A stretch of DNA of 64,000 bases from Myoxocephalus aenaeus (Eukaryota; Chordata; Actinopteri; Perciformes; Cottidae), in NCBI GenBank assembly GCA_038501785.1, contig JBAMJR010000083.1:514001-578000 (forward strand), written 5' to 3'. The stretch's first letter is position 1, and each line of letters begins with the position of its first letter. The position numbers and the translations under genes were made by a program. Under the pieces are notes generated by a model, which worked only from the letters and a program-made list of their open reading frames with translations, was not told the origin of the DNA and ran no database searches. Positions 1 to 14,129 of the stretch are shown in pieces.

Positions 1-910
<910 letters not shown>

Positions 911-967
911 TAGGGTGACCAGATTTGAGTTTGTGAAAAAGAGGACAGGGGGCTCCGGGGGGGGGGG

Positions 968-1001
<34 letters not shown>

Positions 1002-1301
1002 GAGGAGGAGGACACTTCGTCGCGGGGGGGGGGGGGGGGGGGGGTAGCAGTAGTGTGTAGCATGCCGTGAATTTACATTTACGTTGAGATCGGTCGACCA
1101 ATGACAGTTCTCTCTACAGTCAGAGCTTGCGCAAGAAGGTGGAACGTGAGGGAGATACCATTTCCAAAACTTGTAAGGGGGTAATAACTATTTTCCCGGA
1201 CGTAGCAAAATCCCGGACGTTTTTGGAATCCCTGCCGGACGCTTTTTTTAGGTCTTGAAAAGAGGACATGTCCGGGAAAAAGAGGACGTCTGGTCACCCT
1301 A
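911..1301. mobile_element. Non-autonomous hAT-like MITE
   Basis: The ends are inverted copies of TAGGGTGACCAGA, and the flanking bases ATTTATG are repeated on both sides as a 7-8 bp target duplication, which fits hAT transposons. Subterminal segments rich in AAAGAGGAC also mirror each other. Inside there are poly-G runs and a GA tract (about 955-1044). No transposase is encoded, so it is a 391-bp MITE mobilised by an enzyme supplied elsewhere. The superfamily is inferred from end sequence and duplication length. Confidence 0.75.
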
Positions 1302-2190
1302 ATTTATGTGCTCGTGTATCGGTGTTTTGTTTATGCATACTGTATATTTAATGATATTACAGCTAAATAGTAGTCACGGTAGAATAGTATTTAGTATGCA
1401 TATAACTGAATAACTGCATACAACCTTTCCCAAAGAAATATTCAATAAAGCCAGAACCAGTTCTCAAACAAAAATGTCAAATAAATCAGAAACTAGAAGA
1501 AGTTTGACTCAAATGTTCATCGTCTATAATCAGATTAATAAATCACTGACACATAAATACTTACTATGCAGTGCAACATAATGTAAGTAGTCTGCTAAGT
1601 GAATCATCTTTAAGAAGTTGTTCCAGGCTTTTGAGACAAAGTTAGTGAACTTTAACAAATCAAAATGTGATGTTTAATGTTCTAATGTTCTAACCCTATG
1701 ACCCCATGAGGCTGTGATGACGTCATGGAATGAGCTCTCAGCGCTTCATATTTAACACCGTGGAGTTCTCAGAGTAGAGATGAGGATACTGTATGTGTTT
1801 CTTTATACATTTCTTCTTCATAATGCGGATGAGGGCCTGCCATTTAAAATGAAGTCTCATTTGATCAATACACAGTATTTGTATATTATATTATTTATTA
1901 TTATATCTCCACTCCACCAGAGTTCTGGAGTCTCCTGACTGACAGCGCTGCACATTTAAACAGAAAAGAGTTATGGAGTTAATCATTCATTTACTTATAG
2001 ATAGACAGGTCTGGCTCTGCAAGGCTAGCATTTCTGTAGTGAGCGTTGCATTCTGGGAGCAAGGCGTGCAGTCCATCACCCAAGAGGACAAACGCTGACG
2101 CCATGACACACTGGGATTGACAGCCAGCTGATTTATATAATTAAGAAATGTATAAAGAAACAAACAAAGCAGAGAATGTTCTGTTTATCT
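1302..2190. other. Unassigned non-coding stretch
   Basis: No exon with family similarity was found here. It is AT-rich with several short open frames that look random. It lies directly before the 14-bp array and is most simply smyd1 intron 1. Confidence 0.4.
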
Positions 2191-5100
2191 TTAGTCTCAC
2201 TCCTTTAGTCTCACTCCTTTAGTCTCACTCCTTTAGTCTCGCTCCTTTAGTCTCTCTCCTTTAGTCTCACTCCTTTAGTCTCACTCCTTTAGTCTCGCTC
2301 CTTTAGTCTCACTCCTTTAGTCTCACTCCTTTAGTCTCACTCCTTTAGTCTCGCTCCTTTAGTCTCGCTCCTTTAGTCTCACTCCTTTAGTCTCGCTCCT
2401 TTAGTCTCGCTCCTTTAGTCTCGCTCCTTTAGTCTCGCTCCTTTAGTCTCTCTCCTTTAGTCTCACTCCTTTAGTCTCGCTCCTTTAGTCTCGCTCCTTT
2501 AGTCTCTCTCCTTTAGTCTCGCTCCTTTAGTCTCGCTCCTTTAGTCTCTCTCCTTTAGTCTCGCTCCTTTAGTCTCGCTCCTTTAGTCTCGCTCCTTTAG
2601 TCTCGCTCCTTTAGTCTCTCTCCTTTAGTCTCACTCCTTTAGTCTCGCTCCTTTAGTCTCGCTCCTTTAGTCTCACTCCTTTAGTCTCACTCCTTTAGTC
2701 TCGCTCCTTTAGTCTCACTCCTTTAGTCTCACTCCTTTAGTCTCACTCCTTTAGTCTCGCTCCTTTAGTCTCGCTCCTTTAGTCTCACTCCTTTAGTCTC
2801 ACTCCTTTAGTCTCGCTCCTTTAGTCTCACTCCTTTAGTCTCGCTCCTTTAGTCTCACTCCTTTAGTCTCACTCCTTTAGTCTCACTCCTTTAGTCTCGC
2901 TCCTTTAGTCTCGCTCCTTTAGTCTCGCTCCTTTAGTCTCGCTCCTTTAGTCTCGCTCCTTTAGTCTCGCTCCTTTAGTCTCGCTCCTTTAGTCTCGCTC
3001 CTTTAGTCTCGCTCCTTTAGTCTCGCTCCTTTAGTCTCGCTCCTTTAGTCTCCCTCCTTTAGTCTCGCTCCTTTAGTCTCGCTCCTTTAGTCTCGCTCCT
3101 TTAGTCTCGCTCCTTTAGTCTCGCTCCTTTAGTCTCGCTCCTTTAGTCTCGCTCCTTTAGTCTCGCTCCTTTAGTCTCTCTCCTTTAGTCTCACTCCTTT
3201 AGTCTCCCTCCTTTAGTCTCCCTCCTTTAGTCTCCCTCCTTTAGTCTCTCTCCTTTAGTCTCTCTCCTTTAGTCTCACTCCTTTAGTCTCCCTCCTTTAG
3301 TCTCCCTCCTTTAGTCTCGCTCCTTTAGTCTCGCTCCTTTAGTCTCGCTCCTTTAGTCTCACTCCTTTAGTCTCGCTCCTTTAGTCTCGCTCCTTTAGTC
3401 TCGCTCCTTTAGTCTCGCTCCTTTAGTCTCACTCCTTCAGTCTCACTCCTTCAGTCTCGCTCCTTCAGTCTCACTCCTTCAGTCTCACTCCTTTAGTCTC
3501 TCTCCTTTAGTCTCGCTCCTTTACTCCTTTAGTCTCACTCCTTTAGTCTCACTCCTTTAGTCTCGCTCCTTTAGTCTCACTCCTTTAGTCTCGCTCCTTT
3601 AGTCTCGCTCCTTTAGTCTCACTCCTTCAGTCTCACTCCTTTAGTCTCGCTCCTTTAGTCTCGCTCCTTTAGTCTCGCTCCTTTAGTCTCGCTCCTTTAG
3701 TCTCGCTCCTTTAGTCTCACTCCTTCAGTCTCGCTCCTTCAGTCTCGCTCCTTCAGTCTCACTCCTTCAGTCTCACTCCTTTAGTCTCTCTCCTTTAGTC
3801 TCGCTCCTTTACTCCTTTAGTCTCGCTCCTTTAGTCTCGCTCCTTTAGTCTCGCTCCTTTAGTCTCACTCCTTTAGTCTCGCTCCTTTAGTCTCCCTCCT
3901 TTAGTCTCACTCCTTTAGTCTCGCTCCTTTAGTCTCGCTCCTTTAGTCTCGCTCCTTTAGTCTCGCTCCTTTAGTCTCGCTCCTTTAGTCTCTCTCCTTT
4001 AGTCTCACTCCTTTAGTCTCCCTCCTTTAGTCTCCCTCCTTTAGTCTCCCTCCTTTAGTCTCTCTCCTTTAGTCTCTCTCCTTTAGTCTCACTCCTTTAG
4101 TCTCCCTCCTTTAGTCTCCCTCCTTTAGTCTCGCTCCTTTAGTCTCGCTCCTTTAGTCTCGCTCCTTTAGTCTCACTCCTTTAGTCTCGCTCCTTTAGTC
4201 TCGCTCCTTTAGTCTCGCTCCTTTAGTCTCGCTCCTTTAGTCTCACTCCTTCAGTCTCACTCCTTCAGTCTCGCTCCTTCAGTCTCACTCCTTCAGTCTC
4301 ACTCCTTTAGTCTCTCTCCTTTAGTCTCGCTCCTTTACTCCTTTAGTCTCACTCCTTTAGTCTCACTCCTTTAGTCTCGCTCCTTTAGTCTCACTCCTTT
4401 AGTCTCGCTCCTTTAGTCTCGCTCCTTTAGTCTCACTCCTTCAGTCTCACTCCTTTAGTCTCGCTCCTTTAGTCTCGCTCCTTTAGTCTCGCTCCTTTAG
4501 TCTCGCTCCTTTAGTCTCGCTCCTTTAGTCTCGCTCCTTTAGTCTCGCTCCTTTAGTCTCACTCCTTCAGTCTCACTCCTTCAGTCTCGCTCCTTCAGTC
4601 TCACTCCTTCAGTCTCACTCCTTTAGTCTCTCTCCTTTAGTCTCGCTCCTTTACTCCTTTAGTCTCACTCCTTTAGTCTCGCTCCTTTAGTCTCGCTCCT
4701 TTAGTCTCGCTCCTTTAGTCTCGCTCCTTTAGTCTCGCTCCTTTAGTCTCACTCCTTCAGTCTCACTCCTTCAGTCTCGCTCCTTCAGTCTCACTCCTTC
4801 AGTCTCACTCCTTTAGTCTCTCTCCTTTAGTCTCGCTCCTTTACTCCTTTAGTCTCACTCCTTTAGTCTCACTCCTTTAGTCTCGCTCCTTTAGTCTCAC
4901 TCCTTTAGTCTCGCTCCTTTAGTCTCGCTCCTTTAGTCTCACTCCTTCAGTCTCACTCCTTTAGTCTCGCTCCTTTAGTCTCGCTCCTTTACTCCTTTAG
5001 TCTCACTCCTTTAGTCTCACTCCTTTAGTCTCACTCCTTCAGTCTCACTCCTTTAGTCTCGCTCCTTTAGTCTCTCTCCTTTAGTCTCGCTCCTTTACTC

Positions 5101-8100
5101 CTTTAGTCTCACTCCTTTAGTCTCACTCCTTCAGTCTCACTCCTTTAGTCTCGCTCCTTTAGTCTCCCTCCTTTAGTCTCGCTCCTTTAGTCTCGCTCCT
5201 TTAGTCTCACTCCTTTAGTCTCGCTCCTTTAGTCTCGCTCCTTTAGTCTCGCTCCTTTAGTCTCCCTCCTTTAGTCTCGCTCCTTTAGTCTCGCTCCTTT
5301 AGTCTCCCTCCTTTAGTCTCGCTCCTTTAGTCTCACTCCTTTAGTCTCGCTCCTTTAGTCTCACTCCTTTAGTCTCACTCCTTTAGTCTCGCTCCTTTAG
5401 TCTCGCTCCTTTAGTCTCGCTCCTTTAGTCTCCCTCCTTTAGTCTCGCTCCTTTAGTCTCGCTCCTTTAGTCTCCCTCCTTTAGTCTCGCTCCTTTAGTC
5501 TCGCTCCTTTAGTCTCGCTCCTTTAGTCTCACTCCTTTAGTCTCACTCCTTTAGTCTCGCTCCTTTAGTCTCGCTCCTTTAGTCTCGCTCCTTTAGTCTC
5601 GCTCCTTTAGTCTCGCTCCTTTAGTCTCACTCCTTTAGTCTCGCTCCTTTAGTCTCGCTCCTTTACTCCTTTAGTCTCGCTCCTTTAGTCTCACTCCTTT
5701 AGTCTCACTCCTTTAGTCTCACTCCTTCAGTCTCACTCCTTTAGTCTCGCTCCTTCAGTCTCACTCCTTCAGTCTCGCTCCTTTAGTCTCGCTCCTTTAC
5801 TCCTTTAGTCTCGCTCCTTTAGTCTCACTCCTTTAGTCTCACTCCTTTAGTCTCACTCCTTCAGTCTCACTCCTTTAGTCTCGCTCCTTCAGTCTCGCTC
5901 CTTTACTCCTTTAGTCTCGCTCCTTTAGTCTCACTCCTTTAGTCTCACTCCTTTAGTCTCACTCCTTCAGTCTCACTCCTTTAGTCTCGCTCCTTCAGTC
6001 TCCCTCCTTTAGTCTCGCTCCTTTAGTCTCGCTCCTTTAGTCTCGCTCCTTTAGTCTCGCTCCTTTAGTCTCACTCCTTTAGTCTCACTCCTTCAGTCTC
6101 ACTCCTTCAGTCTCGCTCCTTCAGTCTCACTCCTTCAGTCTCACTCCTTTAGTCTCTCTCCTTTAGTCTCGCTCCTTTACTCCTTTAGTCTCACTCCTTT
6201 AGTCTCACTCCTTTAGTCTCGCTCCTTTAGTCTCACTCCTTCAGTCTCACTCCTTTAGTCTCGCTCCTTTAGTCTCGCTCCTTTACTCCTTTAGTCTCGC
6301 TCCTTTAGTCTCACTCCTTTAGTCTCACTCCTTTAGTCTCACTCCTTCAGTCTCACTCCTTTAGTCTCGCTCCTTCAGTCTCCCTCCTTTAGTCTCGCTC
6401 CTTTAGTCTCGCTCCTTTAGTCTCGCTCCTTTAGTCTCGCTCCTTTAGTCTCACTCCTTTAGTCTCACTCCTTCAGTCTCACTCCTTCAGTCTCGCTCCT
6501 TCAGTCTCACTCCTTCAGTCTCACTCCTTTAGTCTCTCTCCTTTAGTCTCGCTCCTTTACTCCTTTAGTCTCACTCCTTTAGTCTCACTCCTTTAGTCTC
6601 GCTCCTTTAGTCTCACTCCTTCAGTCTCACTCCTTTAGTCTCGCTCCTTTAGTCTCGCTCCTTTACTCCTTTAGTCTCACTCCTTTAGTCTCACTCCTTT
6701 AGTCTCACTCCTTCAGTCTCACTCCTTTAGTCTCGCTCCTTTAGTCTCGCTCCTTTAGTCTCGCTCCTTTAGTCTCACTCCTTTAGTCTCGCTCCTTTAG
6801 TCTCGCTCCTTTAGTCTCGCTCCTTTAGTCTCGCTCCTTTAGTCTCACTCCTTTAGTCTCACTCCTTCAGTCTCACTCCTTCAGTCTCGCTCCTTCAGTC
6901 TCACTCCTTCAGTCTCACTCCTTTAGTCTCTCTCCTTTAGTCTCGCTCCTTTACTCCTTTAGTCTCACTCATTTAGTCTCACTCCTTTAGTCTCGCTCCT
7001 TTAGTCTCACTCCTTCAGTCTCACTCCTTTAGTCTCGCTCCTTTAGTCTCGCTCCTTTAGTCTCGCTCCTTTACTCCTTTAGTCTCACTCCTTTAGTCTC
7101 ACTCCTTTAGTCTCACTCCTTCAGTCTCACTCCTTTAGTCTCGCTCCTTTAGTCTCGCTCCTTTACTCCTTTAGTCTCACTCCTTTAGTCTCACTCCTTC
7201 AGTCTCACTCCTTTAGTCTCGCTCCTTTAGTCTCTCTCCTTTAGTCTCGCTCCTTTACTCCTTTAGTCTCACTCCTTTAGTCTCACTCCTTTAGTCTCAC
7301 TCCTTCAGTCTCACTCCTTTAGTCTCGCTCCTTTAGTCTCTCTCCTTTAGTCTCGCTCCTTTACTCCTTTAGTCTCACTCCTTTAGTCTCACTCCTTTAG
7401 TCTCACTCCTTTAGTCTCACTCCTTCAGTCTCACTCCTTTAGTCTCGCTCCTTTAGTCTCTCTCCTTTAGTCTCGCTCCTTTACTCCTTTAGTCTCACTC
7501 CTTTAGTCTCACTCCTTTAGTCTCACTCCTTCAGTCTCACTCCTTTAGTCTCGCTCCTTTAGTCTCTCTCCTTTAGTCTCGCTCCTTTAGTCTCACTCCT
7601 TTAGTCTCACTCCTTCAGTCTCACTCCTTTAGTCTCGCTCCTTTAGTCTCTCTCCTTTAGTCTCGCTCCTTTACTCCTTTAGTCTCACTCCTTTAGTCTC
7701 ACTCCTTTAGTCTCGCTCCTTTAGTCTCACTCCTTTAGTCTCCCTCCTTTAGTCTCGCTCCTTTAGTCTCGCTCCTTTAGTCTCGCTCCTTTAGTCTCCC
7801 TCCTTTAGTCTCGCTCCTTTAGTCTCACTCCTTTAGTCTCACTCCTTTAGTCTCCCTCCTTTAGTCTCGCTCCTTTAGTCTCGCTCCTTTAGTCTCACTC
7901 CTTTAGTCTCGCTCCTTTAGTCTCGCTCCTTTAGTCTCGCTCCTTTAGTCTCGCTCCTTTAGTCTCACTCCTTCAGTCTCACTCCTTCAGTCTCGCTCCT
8001 TCAGTCTCACTCCTTCAGTCTCACTCCTTTAGTCTCTCTCCTTTAGTCTCGCTCCTTTACTCCTTTAGTCTCACTCCTTTAGTCTCACTCCTTTAGTCTC

Positions 8101-8719
8101 GCTCCTTTAGTCTCACTCCTTCAGTCTCACTCCTTTAGTCTCGCTCCTTTAGTCTCGCTCCTTTACTCCTTTAGTCTCACTCCTTTAGTCTCACTCCTTT
8201 AGTCTCACTCCTTCAGTCTCACTCCTTTAGTCTCGCTCCTTTAGTCTCTCTCCTTTAGTCTCGCTCCTTTACTCCTTTAGTCTCACTCCTTTAGTCTCAC
8301 TCCTTTAGTCTCACTCCTTCAGTCTCACTCCTTTAGTCTCGCTCCTTTAGTCTCTCTCCTTTAGTCTCGCTCCTTTACTCCTTTAGTCTCACTCCTTTAG
8401 TCTCACTCCTTTAGTCTCGCTCCTTTAGTCTCACTCCTTTAGTCTCACTCCTTCAGTCTCACTCCTTTAGTCTCTCTCCTTTAGTCTCGCTCCTTTACTC
8501 CTTTAGTCTCACTCCTTTAGTCTCACTCCTTCAGTCTCACTCCTTTAGTCTCGCTCCTTTAGTCTCTCTCCTTTAGTCTCGCTCCTTTACTCCTTTAGTC
8601 TCACTCCTTTAGTCTCACTCCTTTAGTCTCGCTCCTTTAGTCTCACTCCTTTAGTCTCACTCCTTCAGTCTCACTCCTTTAGTCTCGCTCCTTTAGTCTC
8701 TCTTCTTTAGTCTCGCTCC
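2191..8719. repeat. 14-bp minisatellite, pyrimidine-rich (TTTAGTCTCRCTCC)n
   Basis: About 460 head-to-tail copies of a 14-bp unit, with variants at one or two positions (CAC/CGC/CTC/CCC and TTTAG/TTCAG). Short units reading TTTACTCCTTTAG recur at intervals and mark higher-order blocks. On the + strand every unit is CU-rich and ends in TTTAG or TTCAG, resembling a 3' splice site. It lies in smyd1 intron 1, upstream of exon 2. Confidence 0.97.
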
Positions 8720-8722
8720 TTA

Positions 8723-9433
8723 AGGGGCCGTTCACACCGGACGCGACTCTCAAAAACGCGTCGCTAGCAAAACCATTGTTTTCCTATGGTGGCGCGCCTT
8801 TCATGCGCGCTTTTTAAATGCCGCGCGACGCGTTTTTCTAGCGTTTTTTCGGCGCGCTTAAAAGTTGAAATATTCTCAACTTTTAAACGCCTTGCGCGGA
8901 GTCGCACAGCTCATCAATGTCACACTCGGCCAAGGCAGCCAATCGGATCAAGCAAGAGGCGGGCTTTATTACTTTACCACTTCTTTCCTGTTTCCGTGTG
9001 GTATGAACAGCGGGAATTTCAAAAGAAAATGGCAACCGCCGACGAAGGATTCATATTAGCGGTCTTCAACTACGAAGAACTTTATAATTCAAGATCGACA
9101 AACTACTGCAATAGCATACGGCGCTCGTCACCGAGACACAATTCTTGGAATAGATGGTGGTATTCGCCGTACTCTTTCCTTTTTTTTTATATCGTGAACC
9201 CAAAATCTCCGCTTTTTTGGGGCTTTTTCCTCCTCCTCATCCCACAACACAACAAGAGCAAGAGCGCGACGTCTGCTTGAATCCATTTTGAAGTTTTATC
9301 GCCCGGGTGCGCACGCAGGCCCGCTCCACAGGCGCAGCGGGCTGTTTTTATTTATTTTCACTGGCGCGTTTTTGCCAAGGCGTTTTTGAAGCGGCTGCGC
9401 TTTTAAAAGTCGCGTCCGGTGTGAACGGCCCCT
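8723..9433. mobile_element. MITE inserted in the 14-bp array (PIF/Harbinger-like)
   Basis: A 711-bp element with perfect 26-bp terminal inverted repeats beginning AGGGGCCGTTCACACCGGAC. It is flanked by TA, or TTA, on both sides. It splits the minisatellite: array units continue after its right end. A short internal frame starting near 9030 reads ADEGFILAVFNYEELYNS, which resembles the start of a MADF/Myb-like domain of the kind carried by PIF/Harbinger elements. No transposase is present, so this looks like a deletion derivative. Superfamily assignment is inferred. Confidence 0.75.
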
Positions 9434-9435
9434 TA

Positions 9436-9580
9436 GTCTCACTTCTTTAGTCTCACTTCTTTAGTCTCACACCTTTAGTCTCACTTCTTTAGTCTCACTC
9501 CTTTAGTCTCACTTCTTTAGTCTCACTTCTTTAGTCTCACTCCTGTAGTATCACTCCTGTAGTATCACTCCTGTAGTCTC
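9436..9580. repeat. Right-hand remnant of the 14-bp array
   Basis: About ten units of the same minisatellite continue beyond the MITE, but mostly in the variant ACTTCTTTAGTCTC and then CACTCCTGTAGTAT, which are rare or absent on the left side. The last units merge into the pyrimidine-rich tail of smyd1 intron 1. Confidence 0.9.
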
Positions 9581-9620
9581 CTGCAGATGTCATGAAGATG
9601 CTTCTCTCTGGTTTCCTCAG

Positions 9621-9797
9621 CCTGGCCTCTCAGGTGTGCCACAGCTGTTTCCGGCGCCAGGCCACGCTGCACCGCTGCGCTCTGTGTAAGTTTGCCCATT
9701 ACTGCGACCGCACCTGCCAGAGTGCATGCTGGGAGGAACACAAGCAGGAATGTGCAGCCATCAAGAAGATGGGCAAAGCGCCCAGCGGGAACGTCCG
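9621..9797 (+). CDS. smyd1: smyd1 exon 2, MYND finger
   Basis: The acceptor is TTTCCTCAG at 9612-9620 and the donor is GTAAGG at 9798. The first base completes a split Ser codon, matching the known family exon border. The exon encodes all zinc ligands of the MYND finger: CHSC, CALC, CDRTC and HKQEC. A slightly upstream AG at 9586 is possible but fits the family alignment less well. Confidence 0.93.
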
Positions 9798-12700
9798 GTA
9801 AGGAGAAGACCAGAGGAAGCTCAGGAGACCATGAACACATCGCTGCATGCACTGGTTATGTATCACAGACCACTCTGTCTGTGATAGAGAGCCATCTGTC
9901 TGTGATACATAACATGTCTGCGATACATAACATGTCTGTGATACATAACAACATGTCTGTGATACATAACATGTCTGTGATACAGAACCATCTGTCTGTG
10001 ATACAGAACAACATGTATGTGATACATAACATGTATGTGATACATAACAACATGTCTGTGATACATAGCATCATGTCTGTGATACATAACCATCTGTCTG
10101 TGATACATAACAACATGTATGTGATACATAACATGTCTGTGATACATAACAAGTCTGTGATACAGAGCCATCTGTCTGTGATACATAACAACATGTCTGT
10201 GATACAGAACAACATGTCTGTGATACATAACATGTCTGTGATACAGAACCATCTGTCTGTGATACAGAACAACATGTCTGTGATACATAACAACATGTCT
10301 GTGATACATAACAACATGTCTGTGATACAGAACCATCTGTCTGTGATACAGAACACTCTGTCTGTGATACATAACATGTCTGTGATACAGAACCATCTGT
10401 CTGTGATACATAACATGTCTGTGATACATAACAACATGTCTGTGATACATAACAACATGTCTGTGATACAGAACCATCTGTCTGTGATACAGAACACTCT
10501 GTCTGTGATACATAACATGTCTGTGATACAGAACCATCTGTCTGTGATACATAACATGTCTGTGATACATAACAACATGTCTGTGATACATAACAACATG
10601 TCTGTGATACAGAACCATCTGTCTGTGATACATAACAACATATATGTGATACATAACATGTCTGTGATACATAACATGTCTGTGATACAGAGCCATCTGT
10701 CTGCGATACAGAACACTCTGTCTGATACATAACAACATGTCTGTGATAGATAACATATCTGTGATACAGAACCATCTGTCTGTGATACAGAACAACATGT
10801 CTGTGATACATAACATGTATGTGATACATAACAACATGTCTGTGATACATAGCATCATGTCTGTGATACATAACCATCTGTCTGTGATACATAACAATAT
10901 GTATGTGATACATAACATGTCTGTGATACATAACAAGTCTGTGATACAGAGCCATCTGTCTGTGATACATAACAACATGTCTGTGATACAGAACCATCTG
11001 TCTGTGATACAGAACACTGTCTGTGATACATAACATGTCTGTGATACAGAACCATCTGTCTGTGATACAGAACCATCTCTCTGTGATACATAACATGTCT
11101 GTGATACATAACAACATGTCTGTGATACATAACATGTCTGTGATACATAGCATGTCTGTGATACATAACAACATGTCTGTGATACATAACATGTCTGTGA
11201 TACATAACAACATGTATGTGATACATAACAACATGTATGTGATACAGAACCATCTGTCTGTGATACAGAACACTCTGTCTGTGATACATAACATGTCTGT
11301 GATACAGAACCATCTGTCTGTGATACATAACATGTCTGTGATACATAACAACATGTCTGTGATACATAACAACATGTCTGTGATACAGAACCATCTGTCT
11401 GTGATACATAACAACATCTATGTGATACATAACATGTCTGTGATACATAACATGTCTGTGATACAGAGCCATCTGTCTGCGATACAGAACACTCTGTCTG
11501 ATACATAACAACATGTCTGTGATAGATAACATATCTGTGATACAGAACCATCTGTCTCTGATACAGAACACTCTGTCTGATACAGAACAACATGTCTGTG
11601 ATACATAACATGTATGTGATACATAACAACATGTCTGTGATACATAGCATCATGTCTGTGATACATAACCATCTGTCTGTGATACATGACAATATGTATG
11701 TGATACATAACATGTCTGTGATACATAACAAGTCTGTGATACAGAGCCATCTGTCTGTGATACATAACAACATGTCTGTGATACAGAACCATCTGTCTGT
11801 GATACAGAACACTGTCTGTGATACATAACATGTCTGTGATACAGAACCATCTGTCTGTGATACATAACATGTCTGTGATACATAACAACATGTCTGTGAT
11901 ACATAACAACATGTCTGCGATACATAACATGTCTGTGATACATAGCATGTCTGTGATACATAACAACATGTCTGTGATACATAACAACATGTCTGTGATA
12001 CATAACATGTCTGTGATACATAACAACATGTTTGTGATACAGAACCATCTGTCTGTGATACAGAACACTCTGTCTGTGATACATAACATGTCTGTGATAC
12101 AGAACCATCTGTCTGTGATACATAACATGTCTGTGATACATAACAACATGTCTGTGATACATAACAACATGTCTGTGATACAGAACCATCTGTCTGTGAT
12201 ACATAACAACATATATGTGATACATAACATGTATGTGATACATAACATGTCTGTGATACAGAGCCATCTGTCTGCGATACAGAACACTCTGTCTGATACA
12301 TAACAACATGTCTGTGATAGATAACATATCTGTGATACAGAACCATCTGTCTCTGATACAGAACACTCTGTCTGATACATAACAACATGTCTGTGATACA
12401 TAACATGTCTGTGATACAGAACCATCTGTCTGTGATACAGAACCATCTGTCTGTGATACATAACAACATGTCTGTGATACATAACATGTCTGTGATACAT
12501 AACAACATATCTGTGATACAGAACAACATGTCTGTGATACATAACATGTATGTGATACAGAAACATCTGTCTGTGATACAGAACACCATGTCTGTGATAC
12601 AGAACAACATGTATGTGATACAGAACCATCTGTCTGTGATACATAACATGTCTGTGATACGTAACATGTCTGTGATACAGAACAACATGTCTGTGATACA

Positions 12701-13818
12701 TAACATGTCTGTGATACAGAGCCATCTGTCTGTGATACATAACAACATGTCTGTGATACAGAACCATCTGTCTGTGATACAGAACACTCTGTCTGTGATA
12801 CATAACATGTCTGTGATACAGAACCATCAGTCTGTGATACATAGCATGTATGTGATACATAACATGTCTGTGATACATAACATGTCTGTGATACATAACA
12901 ACATGTCTGTGATACATAACATGTATGTGATACAGAACCATCTGTCTGTGATACAGAACCATCTGTCTGTGATACAGAACAACATGTCTGTGATACATAA
13001 CATGTATGTGATACAGAACCATCTGTCTGTGATACATAACAACATGTCTGTGATACATAACATGTCTGTGATACAGAACCATCTGTCTGTGATACATAAC
13101 AACATGTCTGTGATACATAACATGTCTGTGATACATAACAACATGTCTGTGATACATAACAACATGTATGTGATACATAACAACATGTCTGTGATACAGA
13201 ACAACATGTATGTGATACATAACATGTCTGTGATACATAACAACATGTCTGTGATACATAACATGTCTGTGATACATAACAACATGTCTGTGATACAGAA
13301 CAACATGTATGTGATACATAACATGTCTGTGATACATAACATGTCTGTGATGCATAACAACATGTCTGTGATACATAACAGCATGTCTGTGATACATAAC
13401 AACATGTCTGTGATACATAACCATCTGTCTGTGATACATAACATGTCTTTGATACATAACATGTCTTTGATACATAACCATCTGTCTGTGATACATAACC
13501 ATCTGTCTGTGATACAGAACTGCAAGGAAAGAAATCATAGAAACCAAGGCCTTTTTTTACAGAACTTATTTTTATATAGTATAGTATACTATACTATAGT
13601 ATAGTATACTATATTATATTATACTATAGAATGAACCCTCTCCATGTCCCAGCCTGGCAGTTCGGGTGCTGTGGCATTTATAGTATATTATAGTATAGTA
13701 TACTATAGTATACTATACTATAATATATATATATATATATATTAATCTACCCAGCCTGGCAGCTTGGGTGCTGTGGCGTTTATAGTATATTATAGTATAG
13801 TATACTATAGTATACTAT

Positions 13819-13858
<40 letters not shown>

Positions 13859-13878
13859 ATACTATACTATATTATCCA

Positions 13879-13921
<43 letters not shown>

Positions 13922-13993
13922 CTACCCAGCCTGGCAGCTCGGGTGCTGTGGCGTTTATAGTATATTATAGTATAGTATACTATAGTATACTAT

Positions 13994-14067
<74 letters not shown>

Positions 14068-14089
14068 ATACTATACTATAGTATACTAT

Positions 14090-14129
<40 letters not shown>

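Noticed and set aside
2191..8719. CRISPR-like regular repeat
   Set aside because: There are no spacers; the units are directly adjacent, and the context is a vertebrate gene.
8786..9280. 164-codon frame
   Set aside because: It lies within the MITE between its inverted ends and shows no protein family over most of its length. Only a short MADF-like piece in the other frame is of note.
9592..9620. ATG at 9592 as an alternative smyd1 start
   Set aside because: The bases lie in the pyrimidine-rich end of intron 1, and the family has a conserved exon border at the split Ser. A start here would drop the N-terminal SET part.
9863..12808. 981-codon open frame on the - strand
   Set aside because: It is only the translation of the 18/21-bp array. 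Every frame without a stop in the unit stays open, and it has no domain or splice structure.
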